The notes beneath the pieces are model-generated. The model ran no database searches and was not told the origin of the DNA. It saw nothing but the letters and a program-made list of their open reading frames with translations. A program made the translations under genes and the position numbers. From assembly GCA_007121375.1 (NCBI GenBank), contig SKLX01000045.1, positions 1 to 24,964 of the forward strand: DNA of 24,964 nucleotides, given 5' to 3'. The first letter of the stretch is position 1; each line of letters begins with the position of its first letter. The DNA comes from Bacillota bacterium. GTDB lineage: Bacteria; Bacillota; Dethiobacteria; SKNC01. Shown here one piece after another: positions 7,949-14,782 of the stretch.

Positions 7949-9013
7949 TTATAAGGGAAGCCTTTCTTCTATTATGCCTCCCCCCAGGAGAAGATCTCCC
8001 TGGTAAAATACTGCTGCCTGGCCTGGAGTTACAGCCTTCTGGGGCGTTATAAACTCCAGGCGGACTCTACCCCCCTCCAGGGGGTAAAGCTTTGCTTCCA
8101 CCTGGGGAGATCGGTACCTGATCTTTACCTCTATTTTGGTGGGTTTTTTTATATCCTCCAGGAGATAATTTACTTCTCTCGCCGTTAACCCCTGGGCAAA
8201 AAGTTCCTCCTTCCTGCCCAGGATAATGGCATTTTTAGCACAATCCATGCTGATAACATAGAGGGGATAACCCACAGCCAGGCCCAATCCCTTCCGCTGG
8301 CCTATGGTATAAAAGGGAAGTCCCTGGTGGGTTCCCAGCTTTTCTCCGGAAGTGCTGTAAAAGGGACCTGGTTTGTAGGAAATATTCTGTTTCCGTAAAA
8401 ATCCCTTATAGTCATTATCCTCAATGAAACAAATTTCCTGGCTTTCAGGTTTGCCTGCTGCCGGCAGTTCCTGTTCCCGGGCCAGTTCCTGTACCTCCTC
8501 TTTAAGATAACCTCCCAGGGGAAAAATACTTTTTTCCAGGTGCTCCTGGGTCAGGTTGTAGAGAAAATAAGTCTGGTCCTTACCCTCATCCCGGGCCTTT
8601 TTCAGAATATATTTCCCCAGGAAGGGGTCAAAGTCCAGGCGGGCATAGTGACCAGTAGCCAGGTAATCAGCCCCCAAAGAAAGGGCTTCTTCCATAAGTC
8701 TTCCAAATTTTATATGGCGGTTACATACCACACAGGGGTTGGGAGTCCTGCCTCCTTCGTATTCCTTTATAAAATAGTCTATGACCCTTCCTTTAAAATC
8801 TTCCCCTAAATCTATAACATGGTGAGGAATACCCAGGTGGCGACAAACCCTTTCCGCCTCCCTTACCCCCCGGGAAAGGGAGGAGTTATCCGGAGAGCCC
8901 AGTTCCATGGTTACACCAAAAACCTGACGTCCCTCCTCCTGGAGGAGAGCCGCTGTTACAGAACTGTCCACTCCCCCGCTTATTGCTACCGCTACCTTTT
9001 TCTTTCCTTCCAC
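7949..9013 (-). CDS. mnmA: tRNA-specific 2-thiouridylase MnmA
   Basis: 354 residues. It adds sulfur to U34 of tRNA Lys, Glu and Gln using ATP and a relayed persulfide. Visible motifs are the PP-loop AISGGVDSSVTAALL (10-24), the first catalytic cysteine C97 in GRTPNPCVVCN, ATGHYAR (119-125), KDQTYFLYNL (145-154), the second catalytic cysteine C195 in ESQEICFIED, and GLPFYTIGQRKGLGLAVGYP near 230-250. The start is GTG at 9013 with AAAGGAGGAGG 8 bases upstream. Many Clostridia place a cysteine desulfurase gene beside mnmA; here the upstream neighbours are yigZ-like and rarA, so the sulfur donor must be encoded elsewhere. Confidence 0.97.
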   Translation of the reverse strand: MEGKKKVAVAISGGVDSSVTAALLQEEGRQVFGVTMELGSPDNSSLSRGVREAERVCRHLGIPHHVIDLGEDFKGRVIDYFIKEYEGGRTPNPCVVCNRHIKFGRLMEEALSLGADYLATGHYARLDFDPFLGKYILKKARDEGKDQTYFLYNLTQEHLEKSIFPLGGYLKEEVQELAREQELPAAGKPESQEICFIEDNDYKGFLRKQNISYKPGPFYSTSGEKLGTHQGLPFYTIGQRKGLGLAVGYPLYVISMDCAKNAIILGRKEELFAQGLTAREVNYLLEDIKKPTKIEVKIRYRSPQVEAKLYPLEGGRVRLEFITPQKAVTPGQAAVFYQGDLLLGGGIIEERLPL

Positions 9014-9097
9014 CTTTGATGCCTCCTCCTTTGACCCCTTCCCCTTACTGGTAAAACTTCTTATGGGGCCTAAACATATTCTGGATAAAAGAGTCCC

Positions 9098-9706
9098 TTA
9101 ATATTCCTCCAGCCGGCCTTTTCCCCGGGTAATATCTTTTAATCTCCCTTTAAAACCCTTTTCCCTGGAGGGAGGAAGGGATAAATCTATCCTGACCTGT
9201 GAAGTATAATTTATCTCCCTAATCTCTCCTTGGAGACCGGAAATTTCCTTCATAACCTGCCCCACATGGTCATAGGGACAGGTTAAAAGATACCGGCGGT
9301 AAATTATTTTCTTCTGGACTCCCGCCTCCTTCAGCCCCGCTTCCCCACAGGCCCGATAAGCCCTGATGAGGCCGCCAATACCCAGCTTAATTCCACCAAA
9401 GTAACGGGTACCTACTACTACCACATTGGTAAGACCCCCTTTTTCAATGGCTGACAGAAGGGGAGGGCCTGCCGTGCCTGCCGGTTCCTGGTCATCGGAG
9501 GTGCGGCTAAGGGCCCTATCTCCTGTACCTAATTTATAAGCATAGGCATTATGGGTAGCATCGGAAAACTCCTCCTTAACCTTTTCTATAAAGGCCCGGG
9601 CCTCTTCCTCCTCCTGGCAGGAAGCTACAGAAGCTATAAAACGGCAGGCTCCCACGGGTATTTTAACCCGGGCTTGTCTTTTGATGGTTAAATACTCACC
9701 CTTCAT
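9098..9706 (-). CDS. YigZ/IMPACT family protein (UPF0029)
   Basis: 202 residues. The N-terminal UPF0029 domain has the family blocks DATHNAYAYKLG (about 49-60), SDDQEPAGTAGPPLLSAIE (70-88) and VVVVGTRYFGGIKLGIGGL (95-113); a smaller C-terminal domain follows (DUF1949-like). The family includes bacterial YigZ and eukaryotic IMPACT, which affects the Gcn2 pathway; the bacterial function is not established and the two-domain structure hints at nucleic acid binding. The ATG overlaps the 3' end of rarA by 11 bases with a GAAGGG site inside rarA, so translation is probably coupled. Confidence 0.92.
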   Translation of the reverse strand: MKGEYLTIKRQARVKIPVGACRFIASVASCQEEEEARAFIEKVKEEFSDATHNAYAYKLGTGDRALSRTSDDQEPAGTAGPPLLSAIEKGGLTNVVVVGTRYFGGIKLGIGGLIRAYRACGEAGLKEAGVQKKIIYRRYLLTCPYDHVGQVMKEISGLQGEIREINYTSQVRIDLSLPPSREKGFKGRLKDITRGKGRLEEY

Positions 9707-11039
9707 CCCTGGAGCCCTTCCTTTCCGGCCATAATTTCTCTAACCCCTCTTTAATATTCTTTTCTACCCCGCTTTCCGAGGGAAAATAATATTTCTTACC
9801 TTTCAGCTCCCGGGGCAAATAATCCTGCTTTACAAAATGGCCGGGATAATCATGGGGATATTTATAACCCAGGCCGTGGCCCAATTTTTTCGCCCCTGAA
9901 TAACCCGTCCCCCTCAGGTAGGGAGGGACAGGCCCTGTCTTTTTGGTATTAACATCTTCCATTGCTTTATTGATTCCCAGGTAGGAAGCATTACTTTTGG
10001 GAGCAGAAGATAGATAGGTAACGGCCTGGGCCAGGAGGATTTTGCCCTCGGGCATACCTATCATCTGGAGAGCCTGGGCAGCCGCCACCGCAACCTGGAG
10101 GGCCTGGGGGTCAGCATTTCCCACATCCTCCGAAGCACTTATAACCAGCCGGCGGGCTATAAAACTAGGGTCTTCGCCCCCCTTTATCATGCAGGCCAAC
10201 CAGTAAAGGGCAGCATCAGGGTCGGACCCCCTGATGGACTTAATAAAGGCAGAAATGATATCGTAGTGGTAGTCTCCCTGACGGTCATAGGTGTAGGCCT
10301 TCTGCTGCATGGATTCTTCTACCGTCTGCAGGGTAACCAGCCGGTTTTCCTTTTCATCGGGGGAAGCTGCCTGAAGGGCCAGCTCCAGGCCGTTTAATGC
10401 GGAGCGGGCATCCCCGTTGGCCTTTTCTATGATATGCTCCAGGGCCTCCTCCTCTACCACCGGGTTAAGTTCCTTTAAACCCTTCTGAGGATTCTCCAGG
10501 GCACCCTCCAGGATTTTTCTAATCTCCTCCCTTTCCAGAGGTTTAAAGATAAAGACCCGGGAGCGGGACAGGAGGGGAGAATTAACGGTAAAGTAAGGGT
10601 TTTCCGTAGTCGCCCCTATTAATATCACCGTACCGTCTTCTACGGAAGGCAGTAACGCATCCTGCTGGGCCTTATTAAAGCGATGGATTTCATCTATGAA
10701 AAGGATGGTCCTTCGTCCCTCCATCCCCAGGAGTTCCCGGGCTTTATTTATTACTTCTTTAATCTCCTTAACCCCGGAAGTAACCGCATTTAACTGGACA
10801 AAACGGGCCCGGGAAGTTTCGGCTATAATGCCCGCCAGGGTAGTTTTCCCTGTGCCCGGGGGACCGTAAAAAATAACTGAAGAAAGGCGGTCCTCCTGGA
10901 TAAGGCGGCGGAGGAGCTTTCCTTTACCCAGGATTTCCTCCTGGCCCACAAAATCCTCCAGCCTCCTGGGCCTTATTTTAAGGGCCAGGGGAGCCTGTCT
11001 ATTCCTTTCTTTTTCCCATCCATAGGTATAAATATCCAA
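9696..11039 (-). CDS. rarA: Replication-associated recombination protein RarA (MgsA) AAA+ ATPase
   Basis: 447 residues. Walker A GPPGTGKT is at 59-66, Walker B ILFIDEIHRF at 111-120, sensor 1 ATTENPYF near 145, and the arginine-finger region SPLLSRSRVF follows. The C-terminal MgsA tetramerisation domain contains GMPEGKILLAQAVTYLSSAPKSN-type sequence and ends with YKYPHDYPGHFVKQDYLP. RarA acts at stalled replication forks with RecA and DNA polymerase. The start is TTG at 11039, giving the usual opening MDIYTYGWEKER; a GAGGTGA site lies 7 bases upstream. It begins 7 bases after the SCIFF maturase stop codon, so the two genes are likely on one transcript, though no functional link is known. Confidence 0.96.
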   Translation of the reverse strand: MDIYTYGWEKERNRQAPLALKIRPRRLEDFVGQEEILGKGKLLRRLIQEDRLSSVIFYGPPGTGKTTLAGIIAETSRARFVQLNAVTSGVKEIKEVINKARELLGMEGRRTILFIDEIHRFNKAQQDALLPSVEDGTVILIGATTENPYFTVNSPLLSRSRVFIFKPLEREEIRKILEGALENPQKGLKELNPVVEEEALEHIIEKANGDARSALNGLELALQAASPDEKENRLVTLQTVEESMQQKAYTYDRQGDYHYDIISAFIKSIRGSDPDAALYWLACMIKGGEDPSFIARRLVISASEDVGNADPQALQVAVAAAQALQMIGMPEGKILLAQAVTYLSSAPKSNASYLGINKAMEDVNTKKTGPVPPYLRGTGYSGAKKLGHGLGYKYPHDYPGHFVKQDYLPRELKGKKYYFPSESGVEKNIKEGLEKLWPERKGSRDEG

Positions 11040-11046
11040 TTCCCCA

Positions 11047-12423
11047 TCACCTCTTCTCCTGTAAATACTGGTAAGCCTTCAATGCCAGGGCACACTCCAG
11101 GCGCTTTTTCTCCAGTTCACACCCCAGCCGGTAAGGCTTTTCCAGGGAAGCGTTAAAAGAATAGGCATTGGCATGACAGCCACCGCCGCAGAAAAACTTG
11201 GCCCAGCACTGGCGGCATTCATCTTTATGGTTAATGTCGAGTTTTAAAAATCTGCCGTAAAGCTCTTTATCGTAAGTTAGTCCTTTAAGGACATTCCCCA
11301 TGGAAAAACTCTCCTGGCCCACAAACTGGTGGCAGGGGTATAGTTCCCCCCCAGGGGAAAGGGCCAGATATTCTGTCCCCGCCCCACAGCCTGCCAGCCT
11401 CTTTTTAATGCAAGGGCCCTGGCTCAGGTCCAGGTTAAAATGAAAGAAGGAAGGAGGATTTGGCCCTTGTTGATATTCCTGGAGGAGGGAGACTATTTTT
11501 TCATATTCCCTGTATAAGAGGGGCAGGTCTTCCTCCTGCAGAGAATAGGGTAGCTCCGGGAACGCCACCACCGGTTCCAGGGATATGCTCCTGAAGCCCA
11601 GTTCCACCAGGTGCCGGAAATCATTACTGAAATCCAGGTTATGGCGGGTATAGGTCCCCCGCAGGTAGTAATCCTGGTGACCTCGTTTTCCCAGGAAGGA
11701 AAGGTACCGGGAAACCAGGAGGTCATAGGTTCCCCCTCCTCCCTTCAGGGTCCTTAACCTGTCATTAACTTCCTTTCTGCCGTCCAGGCTTAAAACCACG
11801 CTAAAATCTTCCCGGTCCAGGTATTCCATAACCTCTTCCTTTAAAAGTATGCCGTTGGTGGTCAGGGTAAACTTAAATTCCTTTCCCTCTTCCCTTCCCC
11901 TTCTCCGGGCATAATCAACGGTCTTTTTTATTAAAGGTAAATTAAGGAGAGGCTCCCCTCCAAAAAAGTCTACCTCGCATTTCTTTCGGGCCCGGGAGTT
12001 TTCTATTAAGAAGTCTATCCCCCGAAAGGCTACCTCCAGGGGCATCAGGTCCCGGGAGCCCCCGAAGGAACCTTTCTCGGCAAAGCAGTATCGGCAGGCC
12101 ATGTTGCAGTCATGGGCAACATTAAAACAGAGGGCTTTAACCAGGTATTCGGGAGATCTGGTATAATCTTCGAGGAAATCCGGGGAGAAAAGAAGGCCCT
12201 TTTCTTTCAGCTGCCAGACCTCCTCCAGGGCATTTTCCACTACTCCCTGATGGGGAAAGGCATTTCCCAGCTCTCTTTTTATTTCTATTTCAGAGAATCC
12301 CCTTTCCATAAGCTCTATTACTTTCCAGGCCGGTTCGTCCACCAGGTGGACAGCCCCGCTGTTAACATCCAGAACAACATTCAAGTCATGATATTTAAAT
12401 TTGTGTATAAGTCCCTTTGTCAA
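11047..12423 (-). CDS. scfB: SCIFF (ranthipeptide) radical SAM/SPASM maturase
   Basis: 458 residues. The N terminus (1-85, with VVLDVNSGAVHLVDE) resembles the RiPP recognition domain seen in the thermocellin maturase CteB. The radical SAM motif is CNMACRYC with C106, C110 and C113, preceded by the typical FNVAHD and followed by FFGGEPLL. The C-terminal SPASM region has C338, C346, C364, C403, C406, C412, C416 and C435, enough for two auxiliary [4Fe-4S] clusters. Family knowledge: these enzymes form thioether links from cysteine sulfur to the alpha or other carbons of acceptor residues in the SCIFF peptide. The start is TTG at 12423, 6 bases after AGGGGGT. The precursor gene is just upstream, and a hairpin lies between them. 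Confidence 0.96.
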   Translation of the reverse strand: MTKGLIHKFKYHDLNVVLDVNSGAVHLVDEPAWKVIELMERGFSEIEIKRELGNAFPHQGVVENALEEVWQLKEKGLLFSPDFLEDYTRSPEYLVKALCFNVAHDCNMACRYCFAEKGSFGGSRDLMPLEVAFRGIDFLIENSRARKKCEVDFFGGEPLLNLPLIKKTVDYARRRGREEGKEFKFTLTTNGILLKEEVMEYLDREDFSVVLSLDGRKEVNDRLRTLKGGGGTYDLLVSRYLSFLGKRGHQDYYLRGTYTRHNLDFSNDFRHLVELGFRSISLEPVVAFPELPYSLQEEDLPLLYREYEKIVSLLQEYQQGPNPPSFFHFNLDLSQGPCIKKRLAGCGAGTEYLALSPGGELYPCHQFVGQESFSMGNVLKGLTYDKELYGRFLKLDINHKDECRQCWAKFFCGGGCHANAYSFNASLEKPYRLGCELEKKRLECALALKAYQYLQEKR

Positions 12424-12444
12424 AGGTATACCCCCTGTTAATGA

Positions 12445-12469
12445 AAAAAGTAGTCTAAGACTACTTTTT
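12445..12469 (-). terminator. Perfect 11-bp inverted repeat between precursor and maturase genes (intercistronic terminator/attenuator)
   Basis: AAAAAGTAGTC and GACTACTTTTT flank a 3-base loop; the repeat is perfect. On the minus strand the hairpin is followed by one more T, so six T residues stand at its 3' side. The TAG stop codon of the SCIFF precursor (12461-12463) lies in the 5' arm, and the ribosome site of the maturase is just downstream. I infer partial termination, so that much more precursor than maturase is made; a ribosome reaching the stop would cover the 5' arm and might modulate folding. Confidence 0.72.
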
Positions 12470-12619
12470 CTCTTTCTCTATTTCCTTTAGACAGGTCTGG
12501 TTTCCTACCGTGCAGGAAGTCTTACAGGCTGACTGGCAGGAGGTCTGGCACTCCCCACAGCCTCCTTTGTGGAGACTATCCTTTAAGTCTAAAAGGTTTA
12601 TGGTTTTAATATGCTTCAT
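12461..12619 (-). CDS. scfA: SCIFF ranthipeptide precursor (six cysteines in forty-five)
   Basis: 52 residues. The protein begins MKHIKTINLLDLKDSLHKGG and has the invariant SCIFF core GGCGECQTSCQSACKTSC, with cysteines at 21, 24, 28, 32, 36 and 43. The reading frame is open upstream to 12697, but the family start MKHIKT and the site AAGGGGG 7 bases before the ATG at 12619 fix the start. Family knowledge: SCIFF is nearly universal in Clostridia, is thioether-linked by its radical SAM partner, and has no firmly established role. Odd here: after C43 the chain continues for a nine-residue charged tail (LKEIEKEKK), and its last codons and stop fall in the hairpin at 12445-12469. A TATAAT promoter lies about 50 bases upstream. 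Confidence 0.95.
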   Translation of the reverse strand: MKHIKTINLLDLKDSLHKGGCGECQTSCQSACKTSCTVGNQTCLKEIEKEKK

Positions 12620-12668
12620 AAATTTTCCCCCTTGAAAGGTAAGTATAAAATAGATTGATACATTAATA

Positions 12669-12697
12669 ATTATAGCAACCTTTTCTTTGAAGGGCAA
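12669..12697 (-). promoter_or_regulatory. Probable sigma-A promoter of the SCIFF locus
   Basis: On the minus strand TTGCCC (12692-12697, four of six consensus bases) and a perfect TATAAT (12669-12674) are 17 bases apart. Transcription would begin near 12662 and leave a leader of about 43 bases before the precursor ATG. A strong terminator (12749-12776) isolates this promoter from the gene upstream, which makes an independent promoter necessary. Confidence 0.72.
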
Positions 12698-12748
12698 GAT
12701 TTTATCTATTCCCTGCAGACCTTTCCCCTTCTTTATCTCCTGCCCTAC

Positions 12749-12776
12749 AAAAAAAACCGCTTCTTAAGCGGTTTTT
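12749..12776 (-). terminator. Intrinsic terminator after the DUF1858 gene
   Basis: AAAAACCGCTT and AAGCGGTTTTT form a perfect 11-bp stem with a CTT loop (12752-12776); on the minus strand it is followed by a run of eight T (complement of 12749-12756). It lies about 20 bases past the DUF1858 stop and separates that gene, and any read-through from the trp operon, from the SCIFF locus. Confidence 0.9.
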
Positions 12777-12797
12777 AAATATATTTCACCTGTTAAA

Positions 12798-12995
12798 TTA
12801 ACTATCTTCTGCTTCGTTAAGTTTTTTCACCAGGTCATCGGCATCTACACCGTGTACTGCAGCAGCTTCTTCAACGGTTTCTCCAGCGGCAGTTGGGCAT
12901 CCCAGGCACTGCATTCCCATGGAAAAGAATACCTGGGCTGTTTTGGGCTTGGTTTTTAAAACATCGGCTATAGTCATATCTTTAGTGATGGTCAC
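12798..12995 (-). CDS. DUF1858 domain protein (small CxxC redox-type protein)
   Basis: 65 residues covering a complete DUF1858 domain: DMTIADVLKTKP, then VFFSMGMQCLGCPTA with C30 and C33, then TVEEAAAVHGVDADDLVKKLNEA. Family knowledge: the domain is annotated as a hybrid-cluster-protein-associated redox disulfide domain and occurs free-standing or fused in anaerobes; its reaction is unproven. The frame is open to a GTG at 13004, but AGGAGG (13005-13010) directly abuts that GTG and stands 9 bases before the GTG at 12995, so I start there with MTITKDM. It has its own promoter and terminator and so appears to be a monocistronic, well expressed gene between the trp operon and the SCIFF locus. Confidence 0.9.
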   Translation of the reverse strand: MTITKDMTIADVLKTKPKTAQVFFSMGMQCLGCPTAAGETVEEAAAVHGVDADDLVKKLNEAEDS

Positions 12996-13004
12996 TTTTA
13001 ACAC

Positions 13005-13010
13005 CCTCCT
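13005..13010 (-). promoter_or_regulatory. Ribosome binding site that decides the DUF1858 start
   Basis: AGGAGG on the minus strand. It touches the GTG at 13004, leaving no spacer, but lies 9 bases before the GTG at 12995, which is therefore the better start codon. Confidence 0.8.
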
Positions 13011-13029
13011 ATTCTTATCTATTTAATTA

Positions 13030-13058
13030 ATTCTAACTTTTTTAAGGGGGTTAGTCAA
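13030..13058 (-). promoter_or_regulatory. Sigma-A promoter of the DUF1858 gene
   Basis: On the minus strand TTGACT (13053-13058) and TAGAAT (13030-13035), each one base from consensus, are separated by exactly 17 bases. The start of transcription would be near 13023, giving a leader of under 30 bases. It lies right after the aroF stop; I see no convincing terminator hairpin between aroF (ends 13093) and this promoter. Confidence 0.82.
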
Positions 13059-13092
13059 GTTACTGCCTGCATAAATTGCCTGAAATAAAGGA

Positions 13093-13947
13093 TTAAATGG
13101 AAAGGGAATTTAGGCTCCTCCCCCAAAATTCTTTTAAAACATTTATTTCTGCCATGAACTCCCGGAATTCCCCGGGAGTAAGGGACTGTTTACCATCAGC
13201 CAGGGCACAGTCGGGATCAATGTGTACTTCAATTATCAGACCGTCTGCCCCCACTGTAAGGGCAGCCTTACCCATAGGCAAGACCAGCTCCTTTACCCCC
13301 GTACCATGGCTGGGATCAACTACTACGGGAAGATGGCTTATATTTTTCACCAGGGCTACGGCATTAAGGTCCAGGGTATTTCGGGTCAGAGGTTCAAAGG
13401 TCCTTATACCCCTCTCACAGAGAATTACCTGGTGATTACCTTCCTTCATAATATACTCCGCCGCCAGGAGCCATTCCTCTATGGTAGCGGACATACCCCT
13501 TTTAAGTAAGACGGGCTTACCTGTTTTTCCTACTTCCTGGAGAAGCTGAAAATTCTGCATGTTTCGCGACCCCAGCTGCAGTATATCTACATACCTGCTG
13601 ACCAGTTCCACATCCCTGGTGTCAATAACTTCCGTTACCGTAGCCAGGCCTACCTCCCGGGAAGCTCTCCGGAGGATTTCCAGGCCTTTTTTGCCCAACC
13701 CCTGAAAGCTATAAGGAGAAGACCGGGGCTTAAAAGCTCCCCCCCGAAGGACAGTGGCTCCAGCTTTTTTTACCTCCCAGGCTGTTCTCACCAGCTGTTC
13801 TTCCGATTCTACGGCACAGGGACCCGCCATAACAATTTTTTCTCCACCACCCAGGGTAATGTCCCTGATTTTTATTTCAGTTTTTTGGGAAGGATTGTTT
13901 TTCCTCGCCAGTTTTAAACTTTCCAAAAAATCTGGAGTTATGGTCAT
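13093..13947 (-). CDS. aroF: 3-deoxy-7-phosphoheptulonate (DAHP) synthase, type I-beta, without N-terminal regulatory domain
   Basis: 284 residues. It condenses phosphoenolpyruvate with erythrose 4-phosphate, the first step to chorismate. The barrel starts around residue 25; metal ligands are C44 (AGPCAVES), H214 (DPSHGTG), E240 (IIEVHIDP) and D251 (ADGKQSL), with LRGGAFKPRSSPYSFQG (67-83) for substrate binding. Compared with the roughly 338-residue Thermotoga-type enzyme, the N-terminal ferredoxin-like (ACT-like) regulatory domain is missing, and no chorismate mutase domain is attached. From this I infer an enzyme without the usual allosteric control. It starts at an ATG behind GAAGGAGG, 16 bases after trpA, as the last gene of the T-box-controlled trp operon. 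Confidence 0.95.
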   Translation of the reverse strand: MTITPDFLESLKLARKNNPSQKTEIKIRDITLGGGEKIVMAGPCAVESEEQLVRTAWEVKKAGATVLRGGAFKPRSSPYSFQGLGKKGLEILRRASREVGLATVTEVIDTRDVELVSRYVDILQLGSRNMQNFQLLQEVGKTGKPVLLKRGMSATIEEWLLAAEYIMKEGNHQVILCERGIRTFEPLTRNTLDLNAVALVKNISHLPVVVDPSHGTGVKELVLPMGKAALTVGADGLIIEVHIDPDCALADGKQSLTPGEFREFMAEINVLKEFWGRSLNSLSI

Positions 13948-13963
13948 CAGTTTTTTCCTCCTT

Positions 13964-14782
13964 CTATAACCGGTAATCGGAGAACTGACCCGTAACAGCT
14001 TTTTTGAGACTGGCTACAAATTCTCCAACTTCTTGAACCAGCAGGTCTCCATTTTCTCCATACTTATCTATAATCTTCATCAAGGCACTTCCCACGATAA
14101 CCCCGTCGGCATAACGGGCTGCCTTCCCCGCCTGTCGGGGAGTGGAAATACCAAATCCCAGGGCCAGGGGTAAAGAGGTGTGCTTGCGGATATCCTTTAT
14201 TAAGTTCTCTGCCGAAGGGGAAAATTCCTCTCTCACTCCGGTAACTCCTGTTAAAGAAACACAATAAATAAATCCCCGGGCCCTTTGGGCTGTTTTATTA
14301 ATTCTGTCCCGGGAACTGGTAGGAGCTAAGAAGCATATCAGGTCCAGGCCCGTTTCCCTGGCGGTCTCTTCCAGCTCATCCCTTTCCTCCAGGGGTAAAT
14401 CGGGCATAACCAGTCCATCAACCCCTGCCTGGGCAGCTTCTTTAATGAATATTTCCTGGCCATAACTGAAAACAGGATTATAGTAGGTGAGAATAACCAG
14501 GGGGATATCCGTTTTTTCCCGAAGTCTTTTCACCAGTTCAAAGACGTGAGGAGTCCTGGTGCCCTTTTCCAGGGAACGCTGGGAAGACTGCTGGATTACC
14601 GGGCCATCAGCCAGGGGGTCGGAAAATGGAAGGCCCAGTTCAATAATATCGGCTCCCCTTTTCTCCATTTCCAACACCAGGCGCTCCGTGGTTTCCAGGT
14701 CAGGATCCCCGGCCATGATAAAGGGTATAAGGGCTTTTTCCCCTTTCTTCTTCAAGTTTTCAAATTTTTCTTTTATTCTCAT
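13964..14782 (-). CDS. trpA: Tryptophan synthase alpha subunit
   Basis: 272 residues, the normal length. It cleaves indole-3-glycerol phosphate and passes indole to the beta subunit. Catalytic E48 (IIELGLPFSDP) and D59 (LADGPVIQQSSQRSL) are present, as are ILTYYNPVFSYG, GVDGLVMPDLPLEE, YCVSLTGVTG and the phosphate-binding LALGFGIS and ADGVIVGSAL. The ATG overlaps the trpB stop by 4 bases (ATGA arrangement), a classic sign of coupled, equimolar translation of the two subunits. Confidence 0.98.
   Translation of the reverse strand: MRIKEKFENLKKKGEKALIPFIMAGDPDLETTERLVLEMEKRGADIIELGLPFSDPLADGPVIQQSSQRSLEKGTRTPHVFELVKRLREKTDIPLVILTYYNPVFSYGQEIFIKEAAQAGVDGLVMPDLPLEERDELEETARETGLDLICFLAPTSSRDRINKTAQRARGFIYCVSLTGVTGVREEFSPSAENLIKDIRKHTSLPLALGFGISTPRQAGKAARYADGVIVGSALMKIIDKYGENGDLLVQEVGEFVASLKKAVTGQFSDYRL

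Noticed and set aside
12620..12697. N-terminal extension of the SCIFF precursor to an ATG at 12697
   Set aside because: The extension covers the promoter, has no family match, and the MKHIKT start with its own ribosome site is invariant in SCIFF peptides.
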